Source: Oscillospiraceae bacterium (GTDB lineage: Bacteria; Bacillota; Clostridia; Oscillospirales; Oscillospiraceae). From it: a DNA stretch of 11,955 nt. The DNA lies in the NCBI GenBank assembly GCA_016296235.1, contig JAEDJR010000043.1, forward strand, positions 1 to 11,955, in the 5' to 3' direction. Below, in pieces: positions 1 to 5,433 of the stretch; the first letter of the stretch is position 1; the number at the start of each line of letters is the position of its first letter. The position numbers and the translations under genes are program-made. The notes beneath the pieces are model-generated. The model did not search any database. It saw only the letters and a list, made by a program, of their open reading frames with translations, and was not told where the DNA came from.

Positions 1-2
1 AT

Positions 3-614
3 GTGCTGCAGGGGATGTTCCCGGATAAGCAGCAGGACTTTGTCCTGAGCATCAACGAGACCGACGTCGCCGTCATCAAGCAGATCACCGCCAACACCGA
101 TACGGCGGAGCTGGTGAAGCTGGCCCAGACCATCGAGGAGACCCTGAAAACCGAGCTGTTCGTCAAGACGGTCATCGGCATCTCCACCGTGGCGGGTCAT
201 CTGCGGGAGCTGGCCGACGCCTATAAGGAGGCCCAGACCGCCATTGAGGTGGGCAAGGTCTTCGACACCGAGAAGAGCATCATCACCTATGAGAATCTGG
301 GCATCGGCCGTCTGATCTATCAGCTGCCCACCACCCTGTGCGAGATCTTCCTGTCCGAGGTGTTCAAGAAGAACTCCATCGATTCTCTGGATCAGGAGAC
401 GCTGTTCACCATCAACAAGTTCTTTGAAAACAACCTGAACGTTTCCGAGACCTCCCGGAAGCTGTTCGTCCACCGCAACACCCTGGTCTACCGTCTGGAG
501 AAAATCAAGAAGCTCACGGGCCTGGATCTGCGGGAATTTGACCACGCCATCATCTTCAAGGTGGCCCTGATGGTCAAGAAATATCTTGCTTCCCGGGAGA
601 ATCGCCTGATCTGA
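3..614 (+). CDS. PucR/CdaR-type transcriptional regulator, C-terminal part (5' end cut by window)
   Basis: The frame is open from base 3 to the TGA at 612-614 (203 codons visible). The gene almost certainly begins upstream, because the GTG at base 3 has no ribosome binding site in view and the visible part lacks the N-terminal sensory region expected for this family. The C-terminal ~65 residues (about 130-195) match the PucR-type helix-turn-helix: an acidic/aromatic helix, then 'NVSETSRKLFVHRNTLVYRL' with the characteristic H-R-N-T at visible residues 157-160, then an 'LTGLDLREFDHAI' tail. The upstream ~120 residues fit the GGDEF-like middle domain found in CdaR proteins. Family members are DNA-binding regulators, often of catabolic genes, but the target here is unknown. 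The gene ends 24 bases before ftsE with no visible terminator, so co-transcription with ftsE is possible. The domain call is secure; a specific function cannot be assigned. Confidence 0.8.
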   Translation: MLQGMFPDKQQDFVLSINETDVAVIKQITANTDTAELVKLAQTIEETLKTELFVKTVIGISTVAGHLRELADAYKEAQTAIEVGKVFDTEKSIITYENLGIGRLIYQLPTTLCEIFLSEVFKKNSIDSLDQETLFTINKFFENNLNVSETSRKLFVHRNTLVYRLEKIKKLTGLDLREFDHAIIFKVALMVKKYLASRENRLI

Positions 615-620
615 TCCCCC

Positions 621-642
621 GGAGGACCGGAGAATGCTATGA
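621..642 (+). promoter_or_regulatory. ftsE ribosome binding region with two SD-like motifs and a two-codon ORF
   Basis: GGAGG (621-625) lies 8 bases before an ATG at 634 that reads ATG-CTA-TGA. A second GGAG (629-632) lies 6 bases before the ftsE ATG at 639. The stop of the two-codon ORF (640-642) overlaps the ftsE start. The second motif is enough to explain the ftsE start; any role for the tiny ORF is speculative. Confidence 0.55.
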
Positions 643-1328
643 TTGAATTTAGAAATGTCTACAAGGTCTACGAACCCGGCACCCGTGCCCTCAACGGCGT
701 GTCCCTGAAGATTGAGGACGGCGAGTTCGTATTCCTGGTGGGTCCGTCCGGCTCGGGCAAATCCACCATCATCAAAATCCTCACCGCCGAGCTGCAGCCC
801 ACCTCCGGCAGCGTGTTTGTCAACGGCTTCACCCTGGAGAAAATCCGCCGCAGCGCCGTGCCCTATATGCGCAGAACCCTGGGCGTCATTTTCCAGGATT
901 TCCGGCTCATTGACAACAAGTCGGTCTATGAGAACGTGGCCTTTGCCATGCGCGTCATCGGCGCGTCGGAGAAGGAGATCAAAAAGCGCGTGCCCTATGT
1001 GCTGGAGCTGGTGGGCCTGGAGAACAAGAGCCGCCGCCTGCCCCACGAACTGTCCGGCGGCGAGCAGCAGCGTGTGGCCATCGCCCGCGCCCTGGTCAAT
1101 AACCCCAATATGATTATTGCCGACGAGCCCACCGGCAACCTGGATCCGGCCCGCTCTCTGGAAATCATGATGCTCCTGGAGCAGATCAACGCCCTGGGCA
1201 CCACCGTCATGGTGGTCACGCACGAAAAGGAGCTGGTGGACCGCTTCACCAAGCGGGTCATCGCCATCGACGAGGGCCAGGTTATCAGCGACGGAATGGA
1301 TGGGTATTACGCGTATGAAGAAGAATAA
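639..1328 (+). CDS. ftsE: Cell division ATP-binding protein FtsE
   Basis: This 229-residue protein is the normal length for FtsE, the cytoplasmic ABC ATPase that pairs with FtsX to control peptidoglycan hydrolases during division or elongation. It shows every ABC motif: Walker A GPSGSGKST (35-43), Q-loop Gln86 in 'VIFQDFRLI', signature LSGGEQQR (138-145), Walker B with catalytic Glu163 in 'IIADEP', D-loop 'NLD' (167-169) and the switch His195. The 'FQDFRLI' wording and the 'ADEPTGNLDP' stretch are typical of FtsE rather than of other small ABC ATPases, and ftsX directly downstream confirms the assignment. The ATG at 639 is preceded by GGAG at a 6-base spacing. The last bases overlap ftsX, which implies translational coupling. 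Nothing is missing or unusual in the protein. Confidence 0.97.
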   Translation: MIEFRNVYKVYEPGTRALNGVSLKIEDGEFVFLVGPSGSGKSTIIKILTAELQPTSGSVFVNGFTLEKIRRSAVPYMRRTLGVIFQDFRLIDNKSVYENVAFAMRVIGASEKEIKKRVPYVLELVGLENKSRRLPHELSGGEQQRVAIARALVNNPNMIIADEPTGNLDPARSLEIMMLLEQINALGTTVMVVTHEKELVDRFTKRVIAIDEGQVISDGMDGYYAYEEE

Positions 1329-2202
1329 TATCGGCTATCTGCTGCGGGAGGGCGTCCGTGGCGTGTTTCTCCACGGCTTCATGTCCTTCGCGGCCATCTG
1401 GGTCACGGTGGCCTGCCTGCTGATTATGGGCACCTTTGGCCTGGTCCTGTACAACCTCAACGAAATGATCCTGGATCTGGAACAGGACAACGAGGTGCTG
1501 GTTTACATCGACGACAGCTATTCCCAGGCCGAAGCCAAAAGCGTCGGCTCCCAGATCAATATGATTACCAATGTCCATAACGCCCGGTTTGTCTCCCGGG
1601 AGGAGGCCCTGACGGACTTTGTGGAGGAGCAGCAGGACGAGGATCTGTTCGCCGGACTGGAGTCCTCCACCTTCCGGGACCGGTATGTGGTCTCCATGGA
1701 AAACAACAGTCTGATGAAGCAGACCTGCGAGGAGATCCGGCGGATCGAGGGTGTGGCGGATGTCACGGCCCACTATGAGATTCAGGAGGGCTTCCAGACC
1801 ATCCAGAGAATCCTCAACATCGCCTCCGTCATTATCATTACGGTGCTGTTTGTGGTTTCCATGCTGATTATCTCCAACACGGTCAAGCTGGCCATGTATG
1901 ACCGCAAGGAGGAAATCGCCATCATGAAGATGGTGGGCGCCACCAACGGCTTTATCCGCTGGCCCTTCGTGGTGGAGGGCTTTATCCTGGGCTTCCTGGC
2001 CTCGGTGCTGGCGTTTTTCCTGCAGTGGGGCCTGTATAACTTCCTGGAAATCCAGATCGTCAGCGTGGATACGCTGCAGCTGATTTCCCTGGTCCCCTTT
2101 GTGGAGGTCATTGAGATCGTGGCTGCCTGCTATGCCGCCGTGGGCTTTGTGGTCGGCGTGTTCGGCAGCGTGCTGTCCATCCGGAAATTCCTCAAGGTAT
2201 GA
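1315..2202 (+). CDS. ftsX: Cell division protein FtsX (membrane subunit)
   Basis: FtsX is the integral-membrane partner of FtsE and passes the ATPase signal to hydrolases outside the cell. The chosen ATG at 1315 gives a 295-residue protein beginning MKKNNIGYLLREG, the usual family N-terminus, and overlaps ftsE by 14 bases. An in-frame ATG at 1300 would add five residues; neither start has a strong ribosome binding site, so reinitiation from ftsE is likely. Four hydrophobic segments are visible: about 22-45, 167-190, 218-242 and 263-287. The large segment between the first two (about 46-165) is the extracellular loop that contacts the hydrolase in other species. After the second helix comes the hallmark cytoplasmic stretch 'EEIAIMKMVGATNGFIRWPF'. 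The cell-wall hydrolase gene follows 17 bases downstream. Confidence 0.95.
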   Translation: MKKNNIGYLLREGVRGVFLHGFMSFAAIWVTVACLLIMGTFGLVLYNLNEMILDLEQDNEVLVYIDDSYSQAEAKSVGSQINMITNVHNARFVSREEALTDFVEEQQDEDLFAGLESSTFRDRYVVSMENNSLMKQTCEEIRRIEGVADVTAHYEIQEGFQTIQRILNIASVIIITVLFVVSMLIISNTVKLAMYDRKEEIAIMKMVGATNGFIRWPFVVEGFILGFLASVLAFFLQWGLYNFLEIQIVSVDTLQLISLVPFVEVIEIVAACYAAVGFVVGVFGSVLSIRKFLKV

Positions 2203-2219
2203 TGAAATAGGAGAAATCA

Positions 2220-3518
2220 ATGAAATCTGTAACCAAGCAACCAAGAGATAAACGCAAGCTGGCCATCCGGATTGTCTGTGTGGTTCTGTGCGTCCTGATG
2301 GTGGGAGGCCTGGTGACCTCGGCGCTGCTGTCCATGGTCTATGCCGCTTCCTCCTCGGAAATCCGGAAGGAGCTGGACGCGCTGAAGAGCCAGGCGGACG
2401 AGATTGCCGCCCAGGGCAAAGCCCTGGAGGAGCAGCTGTCGGCCAACCAGAGCGAAACCCAGAGCGTGATTGACGAAAAGGTCGCCATCGATCTGCGGAT
2501 TTCCCAGACCGAAGCGGAGATCAGCAACGTCAACGCCCAGATCCGGCAGTACAGCCTGCTGATTGCGGAAAAGCAGTCGGAGCTGGAGGACGCCATGGAG
2601 CGGCAGGAGCAGATGAACGCCCGCTACAAGGCGCGGCTGCGGGCCATGGAGGAGACCGGCAAGGTGTCCTACTGGTCCATCCTGTTCAAGGCCAGCAGCT
2701 TTTCCGATCTGCTCAGCCGCATTGACAGCATCCATGAAGTCGCTGCGGCGGACAACCGGATGCTGGAGGAGCTGCAGGCGGTGGCGGAGGAAATCCAGGC
2801 TGACCGGCAGGAGCTGGAGCAGGAGCTGACCGCCCAGGAGGAGGCGAAGGCCTCTCTTTCGGAGCTGGAGAAAACCCTGCAGACCCAGCGTTCTGAGGCC
2901 GACGCCCTGCTGCTGGAGCTGGCAGCCGCCTATGATTCCCTGAACGAGGACTTCCTGGCCAACGAGGCCAGAGAGGACGAGCTGCGCCAGCAGATTCTGG
3001 AGATCCAGGCAGAGTATAACAAAGCCCTGTCTGCAGAGGAGGCCGCCCGGCTGGCTGCCCAGAACAAGAACAACGTGGCAGGCGGCGGCGGAAGCACCGC
3101 CAGCGCTTCCGGCAGCTCCGGCGGCGCAATCTCCGGGTTCTCGTCTCCGTTGAGCTATCTGAACGTGACCTGCGCCTATGGCTGGCGAATCCACCCCATT
3201 TTCGGCGATAAGCGGTTCCACTCCGGTGTGGACCTGGCCGCCAATCAGGGTGCGCCCATCTATGCCATTGCCGCCGGTACGGTCACCTCGGCTACATATT
3301 CCGACGCCTACGGTTATAATGTGGCCATCAGCCACGGCAACGGCTACGGCAGCATGTATGCCCATATGACCAACTATACCGTAACCGCCGGCCAGTATGT
3401 GTCCCAGGGTGAGGTGATCGGCTATGTGGGCTCCACCGGCTGGTCCACCGGCCCGCACCTGCATTTTGAAATGTATGTCAACGGCGCCACGGTGAATCCC
3501 ATGGACTATATCGGATAA
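2220..3518 (+). CDS. Secreted coiled-coil M23 (LytM) peptidoglycan endopeptidase, likely FtsEX effector
   Basis: The 432-residue protein starts at an ATG with AGGAG (2209-2213) 6 bases upstream. It has a basic N-terminus and a hydrophobic export segment (about 15-40) with a plausible signal-peptidase site after 'VYA' (residue ~42). A long Glu/Gln/Leu/Ala-rich coiled coil runs over about 45-285, then a Gly/Ser linker (288-303), then an M23 domain (about 305-432). By analogy with LytM the zinc ligands are His334 and Asp338 (RFHSGVD) and His415, and the catalytic histidines are His382 and His413 (PHLHF); all are present, so the enzyme should be active. The coiled coil plus LytM layout resembles EnvC, whose LytM domain is inactive. 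PcsB and CwlO use the same scheme with other catalytic domains. Position directly after ftsEX supports activation by FtsX. Substrate bond and cleavage site are inferred, not shown. Confidence 0.92.
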   Translation: MKSVTKQPRDKRKLAIRIVCVVLCVLMVGGLVTSALLSMVYAASSSEIRKELDALKSQADEIAAQGKALEEQLSANQSETQSVIDEKVAIDLRISQTEAEISNVNAQIRQYSLLIAEKQSELEDAMERQEQMNARYKARLRAMEETGKVSYWSILFKASSFSDLLSRIDSIHEVAAADNRMLEELQAVAEEIQADRQELEQELTAQEEAKASLSELEKTLQTQRSEADALLLELAAAYDSLNEDFLANEAREDELRQQILEIQAEYNKALSAEEAARLAAQNKNNVAGGGGSTASASGSSGGAISGFSSPLSYLNVTCAYGWRIHPIFGDKRFHSGVDLAANQGAPIYAIAAGTVTSATYSDAYGYNVAISHGNGYGSMYAHMTNYTVTAGQYVSQGEVIGYVGSTGWSTGPHLHFEMYVNGATVNPMDYIG

Positions 3519-3526
3519 TTCGGAAC

Positions 3527-3567
3527 AGTGAAGAGTCTGGACGGAAACGTCCCGTCTCTTCACTTTT
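3527..3567 (+). terminator. Intrinsic terminator after the M23 hydrolase gene
   Basis: The left arm 3527-3543 pairs with 3548-3564 around a GAAA tetraloop (3544-3547). GTGAAGAG pairs perfectly with CTCTTCAC, and GGACG with CGTCC next to the loop, with two single mismatches between them. A T-run (3564-3567, then CCT) follows. Stem, GNRA loop and T-run together fit a Rho-independent terminator 9 bases past the stop codon. The short T-run leaves room for partial readthrough into the next gene. Confidence 0.8.
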
Positions 3568-3579
3568 CCTGCTGATTTT

Positions 3580-3595
3580 GAGGTGTTGTTTTTTG
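3580..3595 (+). promoter_or_regulatory. Ribosome binding site that decides the TTG start of the S41 protease gene
   Basis: GAGGTG (3580-3585) lies 7 bases before a TTG at 3593 that begins a Lys/Arg-plus-hydrophobic N-terminus. An in-frame TTG at 3578 overlaps this motif and has no ribosome binding site of its own, so 3593 is preferred. Confidence 0.7.
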
Positions 3596-4801
3596 AAGCG
3601 AGCGACGAAAATTGTATTGGTAGTTCTGTTGGTGATCCTGCTGGTGCTTGTGACGGCGGTGGGAACCTTTTGGGGCACAGCCGCATGGATGCGCCAGCGC
3701 TATGAGGCGAAAATGGACGCGGAACCGGTTCAGGCCAAGCTGGATGAGATCGGCGCACTGATCGACAAGTATTTTATTGACGATTATGACCTGGAAACCG
3801 TCATGACGGCGGCTGCGGACGGCGCCGCGGCGGGTATGGTGGCCGGAACCGGCGACCGCTGGAGCTACTACATCAGCGCCGCGGATATGCAGAGCCACAA
3901 CGAGCAGCTGTACAACTCCTATGTGGGCATCGGCGTGACCATTCAGGAGGCGGACGGCGGCATGGAGATCATGTCCGTGACCGCCGGCGGCCCGGCCGAA
4001 GAGGCCGGAATCCTGGTTGGTGACCTGTGCGTCGCCGTGGAGGGACAGCGAACCGAGGAGCTGGGCCTGCAGGGAACCAAGGATGTGGTGCGCGGGGAAG
4101 AGGGAACCACCGTGGAAATGGAATTCCTCCGCGATGGGGAACCCTATCAGTGCTCCGTGGAGCGCCGCGCCATCGTCACGCCGGTGGCAAATCTGGAAAT
4201 GCTGGAAGACAAGGTCGCCTGGATCAGCATTTATAACTTTGACTATCACTGCGCCGAGCAGACCCTGGCCTGCATCGACGAAGCCCTGGCCCAGGGGGCG
4301 GAGGCCCTGCTGTTTGACGTGCGCTTCAATCCCGGCGGGCTGAAGGACGAGCTGGTGGAGGTTCTGGACGTGCTTCTGCCGGAGGGAGACATCTTCCGCA
4401 GCGTGGATTACGCCGGCCGCGAAGAGGTGGACCGGTCGGACGCCGCCTGCCTGAAGATTCCCATGGCGGTGCTGGTGAACGAGGATTCCTATTCGGCGGC
4501 GGAATTCTTTGCTGCGGCGCTGCAGGAATACGGCCTTGCGGAGGTTGTGGGCATGCAGACCAGCGGCAAGGGCAACTTCCAGTACACCTTTGATCTCAGC
4601 GACGGCTCTGCCGTGGCACTGTCGGCGGGCAAGTATTTTACACCCAGCGGCAAAAGCCTCACCGATGTGGGTATCACACCCGATGTGGAAATGGATCTGG
4701 ATGGGGCAGACTATGAAGCGCTGTACTACGGTGCCCTGGCCCCGGAGGACGATGAGCAGCTGCAGGCAGGCCTTGCGCTCCTGTTGGAGAAAATAGCTTG
4801 A
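3593..4801 (+). CDS. Membrane-anchored S41 carboxyl-terminal processing protease with PDZ domain
   Basis: With the TTG start the protein has 402 residues. A hydrophobic segment at about 6-28 behind a basic N-terminus anchors it in the membrane with the bulk outside. A PDZ domain spans roughly 108-185 ('YVGIGVTIQ', 'GPAEEAGILVGD') and the S41 protease core about 195-370. The Ser/Lys catalytic pair is visible: Ser301 in 'DSYSAAEFF' and Lys326 in 'TSGKGNFQ', with Gln330 four residues on. The 25-residue Ser-Lys spacing is the usual one for CtpA/CtpB enzymes. Such proteases trim or degrade exported proteins; in Gram-negatives some degrade cell-wall hydrolases, and in Bacillus CtpB acts in sporulation signalling. 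The substrate here is unknown. Its stop codon lies inside the -35 box of the greA promoter, and a terminator sits just upstream, so its own promoter is unclear. Confidence 0.9.
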   Translation: MKRATKIVLVVLLVILLVLVTAVGTFWGTAAWMRQRYEAKMDAEPVQAKLDEIGALIDKYFIDDYDLETVMTAAADGAAAGMVAGTGDRWSYYISAADMQSHNEQLYNSYVGIGVTIQEADGGMEIMSVTAGGPAEEAGILVGDLCVAVEGQRTEELGLQGTKDVVRGEEGTTVEMEFLRDGEPYQCSVERRAIVTPVANLEMLEDKVAWISIYNFDYHCAEQTLACIDEALAQGAEALLFDVRFNPGGLKDELVEVLDVLLPEGDIFRSVDYAGREEVDRSDAACLKIPMAVLVNEDSYSAAEFFAAALQEYGLAEVVGMQTSGKGNFQYTFDLSDGSAVALSAGKYFTPSGKSLTDVGITPDVEMDLDGADYEALYYGALAPEDDEQLQAGLALLLEKIA

Positions 4802-4827
4802 CAGGAAGAAGTCTGCCAGACTATAAT
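4798..4827 (+). promoter_or_regulatory. Perfect-consensus sigma-A promoter for greA
   Basis: TTGACA (4798-4803) and TATAAT (4822-4827) are both exact consensus hexamers separated by 18 bases. The predicted start of transcription is near 4834-4835, giving a leader of about 30 bases before the greA GTG at 4864. The TGA stop of the protease gene (4799-4801) is contained in the -35 box. The short A/T-rich stretch just before the -35 box could add activity. Confidence 0.85.
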
Positions 4828-4852
4828 AATGCCTACGCAAACAACTGGAAGG

Positions 4853-4866
4853 AAGGATCATTTGTG
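4853..4866 (+). promoter_or_regulatory. Ribosome binding site that decides the GTG start of greA
   Basis: A GGAAGGAAGGA purine run ends at 4857, with its AAGGA (4853-4857) placed 6 bases before GTG at 4864. The frame is open back to a TTG at 4798, but that codon is part of the promoter -35 box and would add 22 residues unrelated to GreA. GTG at 4864 is therefore chosen. Confidence 0.8.
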
Positions 4867-5337
4867 GCGAAAGAGTTTAAGATTACCAGTGCCCGGCTGG
4901 AAGAGCTGGAAAATGAGTTGAATTATCTGAAGACCACCCGCGAGAAGGAAGTGGCGGAGCAGATCAAGGAGGCCCGTTCCTTCGGCGACCTGTCGGAGAA
5001 CAGCGAATACGACGAAGCGAAAAACGAGCAGGCGAAGCTCTACGGACGGATTGCGGAAGTGGAAAATATCCTGGCCAACGCCGTCATCATTGAAGAGGGC
5101 GAAGAAAACACCGGTCATGTGGGCCTGGGCTGTCGGGTTCGCGTTCTGGATCTGGAGCTGGACGAGGAAGAGGAATACACCATCGTCGGCTCCCAGGAGG
5201 CCGATCCCATGAACCACCGGATTTCCGATGATTCTCCCTTTGGCCGCGCCATGGCCGGCAAGGGTGTCGGAGATGTGGTGGAGGTGGAAGCGCCGGTGGG
5301 TGTGCTGAAGTTCCGCATTCTGAACGTCGAGAAATAA
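4864..5337 (+). CDS. greA: Transcription elongation factor GreA
   Basis: From the GTG start the product is 157 residues, the standard GreA length. GreA enters the secondary channel of stalled RNA polymerase and stimulates cleavage of backtracked transcripts. The N-terminal half is the expected antiparallel coiled coil, starting 'MAKEFKITSARLEELENEL'. Its tip carries the family motif GDLSENSEYDEAK, with the acidic residues Asp42 and Glu45 that help coordinate the catalytic magnesium. The C-terminal FKBP-like domain follows (about 80-157), with the typical 'ISDDSPFGRAMAGKGVGDVVEV' region. The very acidic run 'LELDEEEEYTIVG' fits the family. It is preceded by a perfect promoter and followed by a long hairpin, so it is probably a single-gene transcript with strong constitutive expression. 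Confidence 0.96.
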   Translation: MAKEFKITSARLEELENELNYLKTTREKEVAEQIKEARSFGDLSENSEYDEAKNEQAKLYGRIAEVENILANAVIIEEGEENTGHVGLGCRVRVLDLELDEEEEYTIVGSQEADPMNHRISDDSPFGRAMAGKGVGDVVEVEAPVGVLKFRILNVEK

Positions 5338-5342
5338 GTTTT

Positions 5343-5413
5343 GGAGGGGTCGGCGTCCTTGACGTCCCGGTGGAAGCCCGGGGCGTCCGGAAGCCGCCCC
5401 TTTGCGCATTTTT
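5343..5413 (+). terminator. Long hairpin filling the greA-ktrB gap; probable greA terminator
   Basis: A 10-bp stem with one G-U pair forms between 5361-5370 (GACGTCCCGG) and 5378-5387 (CCGGGGCGTC) around a 7-base loop. It is extended by TCC/GGA (5356-5358 with 5389-5391), CGGC/GCCG (5351-5354 with 5393-5396) and AGGGG/CCCCT (5345-5349 with 5397-5401), interrupted only by small bulges. This gives about 22 pairs. T-rich sequence follows but is split (TTT, then GCGCA, then TTTTT at 5409-5413), which is unusual for a strong intrinsic terminator. It may instead or also act as a leader structure for ktrB. Confidence 0.6.
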
Positions 5414-5433
5414 ATGTCGATATGGAGGCCAAC

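Noticed and set aside
1300..1314. ftsX starting at ATG 1300 (five extra residues)
   Set aside because: The family N-terminus begins at MKKNN (ATG 1315), and 1300 has no better ribosome binding site. It remains possible, but is less likely.
3466..3519. Possible protease promoter using TTGAAA (3466-3471) or GATAAT (3514-3519)
   Set aside because: The two boxes are 42 bases apart and neither has a partner at a workable spacing, so no promoter is called.
2217..3758. Long open frame (513 codons) on the - strand opposite the M23 hydrolase gene
   Set aside because: It runs across the hydrolase gene and the terminator, has low-complexity Gly/Leu/Gln-rich content and no domain, and contradicts a clear + strand gene. 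Similar - strand frames opposite ftsX, the protease, ktrB and the methyltransferase were rejected for the same reason.
5359..5387. TTGACG (5359-5364) as a -35 box for ktrB
   Set aside because: There is no acceptable -10 hexamer 16-18 bases downstream (GC-rich sequence), and the bases are used in the hairpin stem.
5341..5433. N-terminal extension of ktrB from TTG 5341
   Set aside because: The extension translates the hairpin region into a sequence unrelated to Ktr/Trk proteins, while ATG 5434 has GGAGG at the right distance.
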